A stretch of 29,430 nt of DNA from an uncultured Moraxella sp. (GTDB taxonomy: Bacteria > Pseudomonadota > Gammaproteobacteria > Pseudomonadales > Moraxellaceae). The stretch is taken from the NCBI GenBank assembly GCA_927911235.1, contig CAKMOY010000143.1, positions 1 through 29,430 on the forward strand. The letters run 5' to 3'. This document shows positions 8,084-17,363 of the stretch, piece after piece (the stretch's first letter is position 1; every line of letters starts with the position of its first letter). The notes below the pieces were generated by a model. The model was not told the DNA's origin, made no database searches, and worked only from the letters and a program-made list of their open reading frames with translations. A program made the translations under genes and the position numbers.

Positions 8084-9364
8084 TTAAAAACAAACCTGCC
8101 CCAACACTACCGCTTTATTCGCCCCCGTAACGCTTGGTAAATTACTGGGCTCGCCAGTCATGGTTTGGCGAGCAAGCCACGCAAATGCCATACTTTCAAC
8201 TAAAGTCGGCAAAATGCCATATTTTTCGCTACTTTCCATCGTCCAATCGCCCAAATGCGACTGCAAACGGCTCATCAAATAAGTATTTAACGCACCGCCA
8301 CCACAAACCAACAAATGTTTATCGTCAAATTCAAACGCCTGTAACGCATTGGCAACGCTCACCGCAGTTAATTCTGTCAAAGTTGCTTGCACATCTTGTG
8401 GGGCAAGCTCGTTTGGTGTGTCGGATTGATACACTTGATAAAAAAGGTGCAATTGCTCGTCCAACCACGCCAAATTAAAGGCTTCTCGCCCTGTGCTTTT
8501 GGGCGGATTTTCAGCAAAAAATGGGTGGGTTAATAATTGCTTTAATAGCGGTTCAATCACTTGACCTGATTTCGCCCAGTCACCATTTTTATCAAATAAT
8601 TGTCCAGTATTACGATGCACCCAACCATCAATTAGCAAATTTGCCACGCCCGTATCAAAACCAAAAGTTTGCTCTTCATTAAAAATCGTTACATTGGCAA
8701 TCCCACCCAAATTTAACACGGCACTGATATTGGGCTGATTTTTTTGTTGGTTTTGCTTAAAAATCGCTTGATGAAAGGCTGGCACAAGCGGAGCACCCTG
8801 TCCGCCCACCGCCATATCACGTCTGCGAAAGTCACTCACCACCGCAATGCCTGTGCGTTCTGCGATAATATTTGGGTCAATCAATTGAAGCGTAAAGCCC
8901 CAGTTTGGGCGGTGTCTCACCGTTTGCCCATGACAGCCGATTGCACCGATGTCATCCGCCGTCATGCCTGATTTTTGTAGTAACTCAATCACCACTTGAC
9001 TGGCAAATTCGGCATAAAAACTACTCGCCCAACCATACAAATCCAGCTCACTTTCAAAGGCAAGCTGATTTTGCTCAATCAACTGATACGCCCCATTTGG
9101 AACGGTCAGAGCCAACAGCACCGTCCGCAAATCGTCAGGAAATGCCAAACTGTGGCTTTCTAGCATTTCAATCTCGCCCGTTTCATCATAAAACTGGCAC
9201 AGCACCGCATCCATACCATCAAGGCTTGTACCGCTCATCATACCGATATAATACGGCGAATTTGATAAGGTTTTGCCATGTCCGACCTGTGTCGGCTGTA
9301 TCGCTTCGTCCATAATTTCGGTAAAATGGCTAAAAAAATTGTCGTTAAATGTGATTTCGCTCAT
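8084..9364 (-). CDS. anmK: Anhydro-N-acetylmuramic acid kinase
   Basis: AnmK phosphorylates and opens 1,6-anhydro-MurNAc to MurNAc-6-phosphate in cell wall recycling. The ATP-binding signature YYIGMMSGTSLDGMDAVL is at about residues 38-55. It is followed by IGCHGQTVRHRP, VSDFRRRDMAVGGQGAPLVPAFH, VLNLGGIANVT, GFDTGVANLLID and LLVCGGGALNTYLM, all typical. I chose ATG 9364 because AAAGG lies 7 bases upstream. An in-frame ATG at 9409 adds 15 residues but lacks such a site. The result is 426 residues, with an N-terminal extension of about 35 before the kinase core. It is transcribed from the divergent promoter shared with the HAD gene. Confidence 0.93.
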   Translation of the reverse strand: MSEITFNDNFFSHFTEIMDEAIQPTQVGHGKTLSNSPYYIGMMSGTSLDGMDAVLCQFYDETGEIEMLESHSLAFPDDLRTVLLALTVPNGAYQLIEQNQLAFESELDLYGWASSFYAEFASQVVIELLQKSGMTADDIGAIGCHGQTVRHRPNWGFTLQLIDPNIIAERTGIAVVSDFRRRDMAVGGQGAPLVPAFHQAIFKQNQQKNQPNISAVLNLGGIANVTIFNEEQTFGFDTGVANLLIDGWVHRNTGQLFDKNGDWAKSGQVIEPLLKQLLTHPFFAENPPKSTGREAFNLAWLDEQLHLFYQVYQSDTPNELAPQDVQATLTELTAVSVANALQAFEFDDKHLLVCGGGALNTYLMSRLQSHLGDWTMESSEKYGILPTLVESMAFAWLARQTMTGEPSNLPSVTGANKAVVLGQVCF

Positions 9365-9391
9365 GGGTGAACCTTTTGATAAATTTTGTTC

Positions 9392-9438
9392 ATTATAGCA
9401 CAACTTCACACGCCTGCACGCCCATGTTGTGCTATAAT
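9392..9438. promoter_or_regulatory. Symmetric divergent promoter pair
   Basis: ATTATAGCACAAC (9392-9404) and GTTGTGCTATAAT (9426-9438) are perfect 13-base inverted copies separated by 21 bases. Each arm holds an extended -10 element, TGCTATAAT. The left arm faces anmK (minus) and the right arm faces the HAD/PRTase/aldolase module (plus). No good -35 is visible for either, which is common with extended -10 promoters. The symmetry also makes it a possible operator. Confidence 0.6.
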
Positions 9439-9500
9439 AGTCGCACTAGTATCAATGCCAATTTTTTTTGCAAAAATTTTATCAAATTTCAAAGATTACC

Positions 9501-10380
9501 ATGACCACACCTTTTTTTCAGTCCATGCCGATTGTCAAGCCGTATGCCTTGATGGATTTGGACGATACCTTATTTCAAACTTTACGCAAAATTGAACAAT
9601 GGCAACTACTCAAACAGCTACCCAACAAAAATCTAACTATTGCCAGCGTCAATAAACAAGGCGAGCCGTTAAGTTTTTTTAGCCAAAAACAAGCCAATTT
9701 TTTTAATTGGTTATCGCAAAGTTGCGAGCTAATCCCAGTAACTGCAAGGGATACTAACGAAATCAAGCGAGTAAAACTGCCCTTTGACAGTTGGCAAATT
9801 CTCACCCATGGGGCGATTTTGTTAGAGCCAAATGGCAAACGCAATCCCATTTGGCAACAAAAAATGTTTGAACAATTAATGCCTTTACAAAATGATTTAA
9901 TCCTGTTGCAAAATGTACTTGAACAACATAGCCAAACCCACGATTTGGGCTTGGTATTTAGTTTACACGATGACAATTTTTTTTGATGGCAACGATTTTT
10001 TTTATGGTAATTGTTATCAAAACTTAAAAATTTATTTAGCAATCAAACACCACCAAAAAGATGAAAAAATACTTCAAGATATTGCCTATAATCTAGCAAA
10101 CATCTTAAAAGACAATTTACCAAATTTTAACCAAAACTTTTATATTCATGTCAATGCCAATAATCTTGCGATTTTGCCAAATGCCATTCATAAACGCCAT
10201 GCGGTGGCATTTTTGTTAAAGCAACTGGATAACAACCGCCCTTACTTTGGCTTTGGTGACAGCCTTGCCGATTTGCCATTTTGCAACAATTGGACTGGTA
10301 CGGCACGTCCAATCATGGACAATTACACGACAAAATTTGTCAAATTTGCCACGATTAACCAATACATTTTTAATCTTTAA
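9501..10380 (+). CDS. HAD-superfamily phosphatase, frame-disrupted
   Basis: The HAD motif I DxDxT is seen in KPYALMDLDDTLFQTLRK at about residues 13-30. Motif IV GFGDSLADLPF is near the C-terminus after KRHAVAFLLKQL. The protein therefore looks like a Cof/sucrose-phosphatase-type HAD phosphatase. The frame breaks at the T8 run 9977-9984. With seven T's the sequence reads through to FDGNDFFYGNCYQNLKIY and ends at 10380, about 292 residues. The ATG at 9501 is the first credible start; the open frame begins at a TTG at 9468. It is the first gene of a three-gene plus-strand module with a phosphoribosyltransferase 27 bases downstream. By family knowledge, HAD enzymes of this kind accompany such PRTases in Ter-associated metabolite clusters. 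The substrate is unknown. Confidence 0.82.
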
Positions 10381-10407
10381 TAATTAAAAAATTTTGAGAA
10401 ATTTTTG

Positions 10408-11593
10408 ATGAAACAATATGATTGTTCCACTTTAACATCAGGCAGTTATTTAGCCAGCGATGTGAAGTTTTTATTAACAATCTTGGAAAAAAATGCGGTA
10501 GAAAACACCGATGTCGCCCAAAAAGAACAGCTAATCCAAACAGGCAAACGCCATTATTCCGATATGCTCACCCTAGAAGATAAGCCAAGCGACACCCATA
10601 AAAACCTATTTTTACAAGCCTTAAAACAATATCAAAACCGTATGGCAAGCGATATTTTTTCACTTGCCTACACCCTAAAAACCCATTTTGCACAGCAAGT
10701 TAGCCATGATAAACCATTGATTTTATTAAGTTTGGTTCGTGCAGGTTTGCCTATTGGCGTATTGTTACAGCGGATTTTTGCTGATACACAATTTAACTGC
10801 CAACTGCCTAGCCAACATTTTGGCATGAGTATCATTCGTGAGCGTGGGCTTGATAGCGTGGCGTTGGCGTGGGTTTTGACCAATTTTCCTGATTCGCCGA
10901 TTGTGTTTGTTGATGGTTGGACAGGCAAAGGAGCGATTTATCATGAACTAAAAAATAGTTTAGAAAAATTTAACAAACAAAATCCGCAATTTGATTTTAA
11001 GCAACAAATTTATCACCAAAATGACAATCTCACTCACGAGCCAATTATTCCGCTAGTCACCTTGTCCGACCCTGCGGGCGTGGCGTGGCTGTCGGCAAGT
11101 GATGATGATTGGCTAATGCCTGCCAGTTTGTTAAACAGTACCGTTTCGGGGCTGATTTCTCGTACGTTATTTGCCAAAAATGCTGATGAATTTCATGCCT
11201 GTGTCTATTATGATAATTTAGAAAAATTTGATAAAAGTTTATTTTTTATTGACAATATTTTAAACTGTTTAAGTGATATGCAACAAAAAAATCACATTTT
11301 ACCAAAAATTTTAACCTATCAAAGCACGCCAACATTTCGTACCAAGCCTGTAATAACAAGGCTTGCTAATGAATTTTACATTGATAATTTAAACCGTATC
11401 AAGCCGACCATCGCCGAAGCCACTCGTGCGGTGCTACGCCGAGAGCCTGAGCGAGTGTTGCTACAAAATGCCGACCATGCCGACACCGTGTTATTGCGAC
11501 ATCTGTGTGCACAAAAAAAATGTTGCAATTGAGATTGTCGGTGATAAAATTGCCCCTTATCAAGCCATCACCATCATCAAAAAACGCCAATAA
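10408..11593 (+). CDS. Phosphoribosyltransferase/Pelota (StiP-family) protein, frame-disrupted
   Basis: This is a member of the family often labelled cysteine protease StiP. It carries a phosphoribosyltransferase-like domain: LLSLVRAGLPIGVLLQR near residue 110, and the PRPP-loop-like IVFVDGWTGKGAIYHEL near residue 170. A C-terminal small domain of the Pelota type begins near RAVLRREPERVLLQNAD. As given, the frame stops after the A8 run at 11513-11520. With seven A's it continues NVAIEIVGDKIAPYQAITI to a stop at 11593, about 394 residues, which completes that domain. The start is ATG 10408. Members of this family occur with HAD, CitE-like and ATP-grasp genes in Ter-associated loci and are predicted to make a nucleoside-like metabolite. 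Activity here is inferred only. Confidence 0.8.
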
Positions 11594-11652
11594 TTTAGCC
11601 AAAAAAAGTCAAATAATTCATTGATTTTAAAAAGTTTTAACGGAAAAAATGT

Positions 11653-12615
11653 ATGACCATTTTAAACTTGCCAACGCATATCATTCACCCTGTGCCAATG
11701 CCACGCATTCACCCCTATCATCTAGGGGCGAGCTTGTATATGCCTGCGACACGCACCGATATTTTGGCGGTGATTGAGCGAAAAAGATTAGAAAAAATTA
11801 ACAGTATTATTATCTGTCTTGAAGATGCAGTCAAAGAAACAGACGTGCCTATAGCGTTGGCAAATTTACAAGCCTTGTTAAACGATTGGCAAAGCAGTTT
11901 ACAAGATAAAAATTTAGAAAAACCTCACAATCGTCCGTTGGTTTTTATCCGTCCACGCCATGCCAAAATGCTTCATCAACTGTCAAATTTTACCAACATT
12001 GGTTTGGTTGATGGTTTTGTGTTGCCAAAAGTGGATATGAAAAGTCTTGCTGATTGGCGATTGGCAAGCCAAACGCACAGCGATGGGCAGTTTTTGATGC
12101 CGACTTTGGAAACCGCACAGATTTTTCACCCAACGCACAATGATGAGTTGGCGATTGCCTTGACCGAAAGTTTTAGTCAGCAGATTTTGGCGTTGCGTGT
12201 TGGCGGTAATGATTTGTTGTCATGCTTAAGAATGCGTCGTTTGCCTGATGTCACCTTGTACGAATCACCGCTTGGCACGTTGATTTATCGGTTATTGGGC
12301 GGTTTTGTGCCGTATGGTTTTTATTTGACATCGCCTGTGTTTGAATTTTTGGACAAGCCTAAATTGTTCGCACAAGAAATCGCCAAAGACGTGCAGTTGG
12401 GCTTGGCCGGCAAAACCATCATTCACCCCAGTCAAATTGAAGTAGTACAGACAGGTTTTATGGTAAAACAAGCCGAATTGGAGCAAGCCCAAGCCATTTT
12501 GCACACCAATGCCAAAGCGGTGTTCAAACAAGATAACATGATGCTTGAACCTGCTACCCATAAAAATTGGGCAGAATTGATTATCAAACGAGCCGAAATT
12601 TTTGGGACTTGTTAA
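11653..12615 (+). CDS. HpcH/HpaI-aldolase / citrate-lyase-beta-like protein
   Basis: A 320-residue TIM-barrel protein of the CitE/HpcH class. Recognisable blocks are GASLYMPATRTDI near residue 27, the acidic metal site IIICLEDAV near 53, the substrate-arginine strand LVFIRPRH near 97, GFVLPKVD, LMPTLETAQIF, LRVGGNDLL, and the C-terminal KTIIHPSQIEVV. The start ATG at 11653 gives a normal length, and a GGA lies about 10 bases upstream. It is the last gene of the module and overlaps no neighbour. It lies head-on to rlmA with only 10 bases between stop codons. In related clusters this enzyme type is predicted to add or remove an acyl or carbon unit on the PRTase product. The substrate is unknown. 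Confidence 0.85.
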   Translation: MTILNLPTHIIHPVPMPRIHPYHLGASLYMPATRTDILAVIERKRLEKINSIIICLEDAVKETDVPIALANLQALLNDWQSSLQDKNLEKPHNRPLVFIRPRHAKMLHQLSNFTNIGLVDGFVLPKVDMKSLADWRLASQTHSDGQFLMPTLETAQIFHPTHNDELAIALTESFSQQILALRVGGNDLLSCLRMRRLPDVTLYESPLGTLIYRLLGGFVPYGFYLTSPVFEFLDKPKLFAQEIAKDVQLGLAGKTIIHPSQIEVVQTGFMVKQAELEQAQAILHTNAKAVFKQDNMMLEPATHKNWAELIIKRAEIFGTC

Positions 12616-12629
12616 TTTTTAAAAATTAA
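12612..12629. terminator. AT-only palindrome at convergent stop codons
   Basis: TTAATTTTTAAAAATTAA is a perfect 18-base palindrome spanning the stop codons of the aldolase gene and rlmA. A T6 run follows on the plus strand. It may act as a weak bidirectional terminator, but with no G-C pairs this is uncertain. Confidence 0.35.
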
Positions 12630-13540
12630 TCAACTTTTTTTAACAAATACATCAAAAAATCTACTGTAAATATCATCTGACCTTGTTGTTCACAATCTGA
12701 CAGCAAGGCTTGAATTTTTTCAGGTTTGGCTCGGTAGGCATAGGGCGTCATCGCCAATAAATCGGCAAGTTCTGTGGCATTTAGCTGAATTTGATAACTG
12801 CAATGTTGTTCTTTTATCAGATGAAACAATGGGGTAAGTTGCTCAACAAATTTTTGTGAATCGTGTGCTTCTACCCTATCAAAAATCGCCTGTCGCAACT
12901 CAAATAAATGATTAGCTTTAGGTTTTCCAATCAACAAAAATCCATCTTTTGCCAATAAACGATAAAATTCTTCTGGCAAAATCGGACTAAAAATCGTGCT
13001 AATCACATTGACAGTTCCGCTCAATATCGGCACATTGGACGCTGATGCAACACAGCTATACACTTGATTTTTTGTGAAATTTTTAAGTGCTTTGGCAGTC
13101 GCTGTTACCGCAGGTTTGCTGATATCTAGGGCAATGGCGGTTGGGTTGTTAAGGTTGTTCTGTTGAGCAAAATCAAAGACTTGTTCAAAAAGTTTTTGTG
13201 AATAATAACCCTCACCACAGCCAATATCTAGCCAACAAAAATCGTCTATTGGCGTTAAGCTGTCTTTGGCAAAATCCAACAAACTTTGTCTAAAACCTTG
13301 ATAATGACCTTTTGCCAAAAACTGTTGCCGAGCTTTGATGGCGTTGTCAGTATCCCCGGGGTTTTTGCTGTGTTTGTGTTGCACAGGTAACAGATTGACG
13401 TAGCCTTGTTTTGCCACGTCAAAGCTGTGTTGGCGTAAGTTGGGATTTTGGTTGTTTAGATTTTGCCCTGCACATTGCCATATTTTAGCATTAGGCAATA
13501 AGGGGGATTGACAAACAGGGCAAACAAATAAATTTAGCAT
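12626..13540 (-). CDS. rlmA: 23S rRNA guanine-N1 methyltransferase RlmA-like
   Basis: RlmA methylates G745 (helix 35) of 23S rRNA. The N-terminal zinc-finger cysteines are CPVC (residues 7-10) and C23. The next conserved stretch HSFDVAKQGYVNLLPVQHK starts at residue 38, so about ten extra residues lie between the third Cys and the His compared with the E. coli type. The following block is NPGDTDNAIKARQQFLAKGHY. The SAM site is CWLDIGCGEGYYSQKL near residue 100. The length of 304 residues is somewhat above the usual 270, mostly from the finger insert and a few loops. It stands alone on the minus strand, convergent with the aldolase gene. TlrB-type G748 enzymes share the fold, but E. coli-like motifs favour RlmA. 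Confidence 0.85.
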   Translation of the reverse strand: MLNLFVCPVCQSPLLPNAKIWQCAGQNLNNQNPNLRQHSFDVAKQGYVNLLPVQHKHSKNPGDTDNAIKARQQFLAKGHYQGFRQSLLDFAKDSLTPIDDFCWLDIGCGEGYYSQKLFEQVFDFAQQNNLNNPTAIALDISKPAVTATAKALKNFTKNQVYSCVASASNVPILSGTVNVISTIFSPILPEEFYRLLAKDGFLLIGKPKANHLFELRQAIFDRVEAHDSQKFVEQLTPLFHLIKEQHCSYQIQLNATELADLLAMTPYAYRAKPEKIQALLSDCEQQGQMIFTVDFLMYLLKKVD

Positions 13541-13583
13541 AACTTATAAATAATTGGCAACAAATGATTATTATAGCAAAAAT

Positions 13584-14114
13584 TTATAACAAAGATTGCA
13601 AAATCATCACATCTTCAAAGTCTTCATTCACCGCTTTTGGTAGTTGAATATCAATAACTTTATCTAACTGATGTTGTAGGTTTTGATGATAAGGTTTTTC
13701 GGCATTTTGACTGTCGGCAATATGGGTTTTTAAATCTGTTGTCAATGTTTTTGGTGGATTTTGTGCATATTCACTTAAAAAACTTTTTATCTTTCTTTGT
13801 CCTGTTTGCTTGTCGGTACTTACTGAAAAGTCAACATTTTGATGATTTTTATCATGAAAATCAAGAGTTACTGACAAATCATCAGACACATGATACTCAA
13901 CCCAACCTTTTTTGACAATTTTGTTCAAATCCAACTTTGTTAACAACAGCGACACAGCTTGTCGGCTCAACTCGCTATCATCTTTATCCAATAACAACAA
14001 AAACTGTCGTTCTCTTGGGGTCGGTTCGTCTGTTTGTAAGGCTTGTTTTCCTTGGTTTGTACTGATAATGTGCATTTGAGCGGGTTGCTCATGCTGTAAA
14101 ATTTGAACTTTCAT
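13584..14114 (-). CDS. Hypothetical protein
   Basis: A 176-residue hydrophilic protein with no signal peptide, membrane segment or cysteine. It starts at ATG 14114 with an AAAGGGG ribosome site about 8 bases upstream. Features visible are a basic/acidic segment TPRERQFLLLLDKDDSELSR near residue 32, a middle part with beta character (GWVEYHVSDDLSVTLDF), and a helical, acidic C-terminus ending FEDVMILQSLL. I do not recognise a family. It lies between mraY and rlmA on the same strand, 99 bases after mraY, and probably has its own promoter. Confidence 0.65.
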   Translation of the reverse strand: MKVQILQHEQPAQMHIISTNQGKQALQTDEPTPRERQFLLLLDKDDSELSRQAVSLLLTKLDLNKIVKKGWVEYHVSDDLSVTLDFHDKNHQNVDFSVSTDKQTGQRKIKSFLSEYAQNPPKTLTTDLKTHIADSQNAEKPYHQNLQHQLDKVIDIQLPKAVNEDFEDVMILQSLL

Positions 14115-14213
14115 GTTATACTACCCCTTTTTTTAGATATTATTAATGTTTTTAAAGTTTTAGTTAAAAGTTTTATAAAATCAATAACTTAGTATAACAC
14201 AAAATTTTAATTT

Positions 14214-15332
14214 TTAACGTAATTTTAACGTCATTAACCCCAAAATTACCAAAACAATTGTAACAATCCAAAACCGTGCGACTACTTGTGTTTCGGCAAC
14301 ACCGCCTAATTCAAAATGGTGGTGCAACGGTGCCATGCGAAAAATACGTTTTTTGCGAGTTTTATACGAACCGACTTGCAAAATCACCGACACCGCTTCG
14401 GCAACGAACACACCGCCCATGATAGCAAAAGCGATTTCTTGGCGTGTCATCACCGCAATCGTGCCAAGCATACCACCCAACGCCAGCGACCCAACATCAC
14501 CCATAAATACTTTGGCAGGGTGCGCATTAAACCACAAAAAACCCAAGCCAGCACCAATCATAGACGCACAAACGAGCGTCACTTCGGCATTATAAGCGAT
14601 AAAAGGCACGTGCATATATTCGGCAAAATTGGCATGACCTGAAATATAAGAAAAAATCCCCAAACCAAAAGCGACCATGACAATCGGGAAAATCGCCAAG
14701 CCGTCCAAACCGTCCGTCAAATTCACCGCATTAGACGCACCGTTAATCACAAAATAAGTAAAAATGATAAACGCCAACCCAAACGGCACAGCCGAAAATG
14801 CAATATCCCAATTTTTGAACAACGGAATTAACAAATCCTGCATGGCTTTTGTCGTGGCGACATCGGTCTGTTTGGTGGCAATAAAATACAATGAAATCCC
14901 GACAAACAACGCACCGAGCGATAACCAAAAATATTTTTTGCGAGCAATTAAGCCGTCTGGGTTTTTATGCTTAATTTTTAGCCAATCATCAGCCCAACCG
15001 ACTGCCCCAAAAATCAGCAACACCACCATCAAAATCCAAATATACGGATTGGTCAAATCCGCCCATAGGATTGTCGTCAAAAAGATACTGATTAAAATAA
15101 ACACACCGCCCATCGTTGGCGTGCCGATTTTTTTCTTGTGGCTTTCTGGACCGTTATCACGGATAGCCTGCCCAAATTTGAGTGCGTGCAAGCGGTCAAT
15201 CACAGGATTACCAAGTGCAATACAAATGCCCAACGCCGTCAAAACCGACAGCAAGGCTCGCAATGACAGGGACGACACTGCCGAAAATGGGGAATAAAAC
15301 TGGCTAAGCCATTCAAACAACCACAATAACAT
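14214..15332 (-). CDS. mraY: Phospho-N-acetylmuramoyl-pentapeptide transferase
   Basis: MraY makes lipid I by transferring phospho-MurNAc-pentapeptide to undecaprenyl phosphate in the inner membrane. The 372-residue protein has about ten hydrophobic segments. Signature blocks are [15 protein letters not shown] near residue 66, GWADDWLK, the catalytic-region [17 protein letters not shown] near 197, [24 protein letters not shown] near 262, and the histidine loop [11 protein letters not shown] near 335. The start ATG at 15332 follows AAAGGAG. It is the last dcw gene in this stretch, 226 bases after murF. murD, ftsW and murG are not here, so the cluster is split. Confidence 0.97.
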   Translation of the reverse strand: MLLWLFEWLSQFYSPFSAVSSLSLRALLSVLTALGICIALGNPVIDRLHALKFGQAIRDNGPESHKKKIGTPTMGGVFILISIFLTTILWADLTNPYIWILMVVLLIFGAVGWADDWLKIKHKNPDGLIARKKYFWLSLGALFVGISLYFIATKQTDVATTKAMQDLLIPLFKNWDIAFSAVPFGLAFIIFTYFVINGASNAVNLTDGLDGLAIFPIVMVAFGLGIFSYISGHANFAEYMHVPFIAYNAEVTLVCASMIGAGLGFLWFNAHPAKVFMGDVGSLALGGMLGTIAVMTRQEIAFAIMGGVFVAEAVSVILQVGSYKTRKKRIFRMAPLHHHFELGGVAETQVVARFWIVTIVLVILGLMTLKLR

Positions 15333-15393
15333 GGTTTGCTCCTTTATTTGGAATTTTTGGTTTTTGGCTGATGATAAAATGCATTTTATTTAA

Positions 15394-15412
15394 GGGCGTA
15401 TACAATACACCC
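15394..15412 (-). repeat. REP-like hairpin between murF and mraY
   Basis: On the minus strand GGGTGTAT and ATACGCCC pair (one G-U) around TGT. It resembles short dispersed palindromes of the GTAGGGG...GCCC type. It lies in the untranslated stretch between cotranscribed genes, so it could affect message stability. No second copy was seen in the window. Confidence 0.35.
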
Positions 15413-15558
15413 CTACCACACAAAATTTATTGTATTTGATATATTTGGTATAAATTAGCAAAAATAATAAAAAAGTGCTATTGTAAAGAATTTTGTTAAA
15501 AAAATCATCTAGTTTTGTAAAACGCAACAGTTTTTTGTTGATTTTTATAAAAAAATGT

Positions 15559-17047
15559 TTAATTATTTACTAACAAATCCGCAATCACCGTTTCCATCGC
15601 CATAAAGCGTGAACCTTTAAACAGCACGGTGCAAGCGTCATTGGCAAGCAGTTGTTTTAAATGCTCTGCCAAGTCGCTTTTGTTATCAAAATGAATGGCA
15701 AAATCAGGCGTAATGGCATTGGCGGATTTTGCCGTATGAGCCATTAATTCACCGACTACCAGTAATTTGTCAATTGGCATTTGGGCAAGTTTTTCGCCAA
15801 GTTTGGCGTGTTCATTGACCGCTTCATCGCCAAGCTCGCCAATATCACCCAGCACCAAAACTTTTACTTTATCTTGATTTATCAAGACGTTAGCAGCCGC
15901 CATTACCGCAGACGGATTGGAATTGTAAGTATCATCAATCAGCGTGTGTTTGCCCCCTTTATTGGTAAAGTCACTAAAATTTAACCGCCCTTTAGCAGGT
16001 TTTGCCACGTTTAAACCTTGTGCAATCTCATCAATGGATAATCCCAACGCCACCGCACAAGCGGAACTTGCCAACGCATTGGTAATGTTATGCTCGCCTG
16101 CAAAATGCAAGGTTACGTCTGTGCTTTGAATTTCATCAATTTCAAAATTAAAATTTAGGCTAAATTCGCACACATTGCCCACGTCCACATCATCGGCAAA
16201 TACATCGCCTGCAAGCATAATCATGTCGTCTTTGGTCAAGCCAATTTCGTGAATTTTGCTTATATCTACGCCAGCCTGCTCAAGCGATACTTCACGCTCA
16301 CCAAAAGTGATAATATTTTTGGTAAAATTTTGAGCGGTATTTTGCAAAATTTCAAAATAATCATCACCAAACGGCACAACCGCCACGCCATCTTGATTTA
16401 AACCTTGATAAATTTCGGCTTTAGTTTTAGCAATGTTGTCTCGTCCGCCAAACTCGCCCAAATGAGCCGTGCCAATGTTTAGCACGCACGCCACATCAGG
16501 CTTGACAAGGCTTGTAGTATAAGCAATCTCTCCAACGTGGTTCGCCCCCAGCTCCATGACAGCATAGCGGTGTTCGTCCGTTAATTCAAGCAACATCATC
16601 GGCACGCCCAAATCGTTGTTGAGATTGCCACGAGTGATGAGCGTTGGGGCAATGCGACCCAAAATCGCACCGAGCATTTCTTTGGCGGTGGTTTTGCCCA
16701 TCGAGCCTGTGATGGCAACGACTTTGAGATTTGGGTGCTGGTCTCTGCGATACGCCCCAAGTTTGCCAAGTGCCAGTTTGGTATCGCTGACAATCAGTTG
16801 CGGTAATTCCACCGCTTGAGCCGTGCTGACAATGGCTAAAACCGCACCTTTGTCTTTTGCGGTTTGCACATAGTCGTGTCCGTCAAAGTTGTCGCCTTTA
16901 ATCGCCAAAAAAAATGTCGCCTTGCTCAATTTTGCGAGTGTCAGTCGTGATTTTGGTACTTTGTGCGGTAAATTCGCCTTGCCAAGTTGGGTTTAGGTCT
17001 TTTACCGCTTGGGTTAGGTTTTCTTTTTGCCAAATGTATGGGGTCAT
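15559..17047 (-). CDS. murF: UDP-MurNAc-tripeptide:D-Ala-D-Ala ligase, frame-disrupted
   Basis: MurF adds D-Ala-D-Ala to UDP-MurNAc-tripeptide. The body has the P-loop VVAITGSMGKTTAKEML, VMELGANHVGEIAYT, NIGTAHLGEFG, HNITNALASSACAVALG, LIDDTYNSNPSAVMAA and VLVLGDIGELG. The natural start is ATG 17047, giving MTPYIWQKENLTQAVK and ITTDTRKIEQGDIF. The A8 run at 16907-16914 (T8 on the coding strand) breaks the frame. With seven bases it reads DIFLAIKGDNFDGHDY, the expected substrate-binding loop. MurF is essential, so the break is almost surely a sequence error. It is separated from murE by a toxin-antitoxin insertion, unlike the usual direct murE-murF order. Confidence 0.93.
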
Positions 17048-17059
17048 ATTTTTTCTCTT

Positions 17060-17358
17060 TTAATTAAAAATCTGCTCAATTTTTTGTAGCGTTTTTTCAA
17101 GGCATTCTTGCTCGTCATCATATTTATCCTTATCAAAATAATAATCAATAGGAATAAATAACAACTCGTCCGAACGGTGATTGGGTGCAAAAAAACTTTC
17201 GTCAAAAGTTGGTGTTAATTCATAAAGATTTTCTTCAACACTCGTGTATAAAATTGATTGTCGTGGGTTTTGATAAGTTCAATTTTTAATTTTAAATAAA
17301 AATTATATTTATCAATTTCTACAAATAAGGTTCTTATCAATTCGTCAAATTTGAGCAT
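17060..17358 (-). CDS. Small hypothetical protein after vapC, frame-disrupted
   Basis: Starting at ATG 17358, five bases after the vapC stop, the frame reads MLKFDELIRTLFVEIDKYNF and is then broken at the A4 run 17250-17253. One added base joins it to TSVEENLYELTPTFDESFF, then SDELLFIPIDYYFDKDKYDD, ending EQIFN at 17060. The corrected protein is about 99 residues, acidic and soluble, with no recognised family. Tight spacing to vapC upstream and to murF downstream (12 bases) puts it in one transcript. It could be an accessory of the toxin-antitoxin unit or an unrelated passenger. The join is inferred from the continuous coding character on both sides. Confidence 0.55.
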
Positions 17359-17363
17359 TATTT

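Noticed and set aside
9575..10042. 155-codon minus-strand open frame over the HAD gene
   Set aside because: Cys/Ser/Leu-rich composition typical of an antisense shadow, and the plus strand carries clear HAD motifs.
14115..14198. 9-bp inverted repeat GTTATACTA ... TAGTATAAC before the hypothetical gene at 13584
   Set aside because: AT-rich arms 66 bases apart with no clear promoter relation; not strong enough to call an operator.
14764..15297. 177-codon plus-strand open frame opposite mraY
   Set aside because: It lies entirely over the conserved mraY gene on the other strand, with no supporting start signal.
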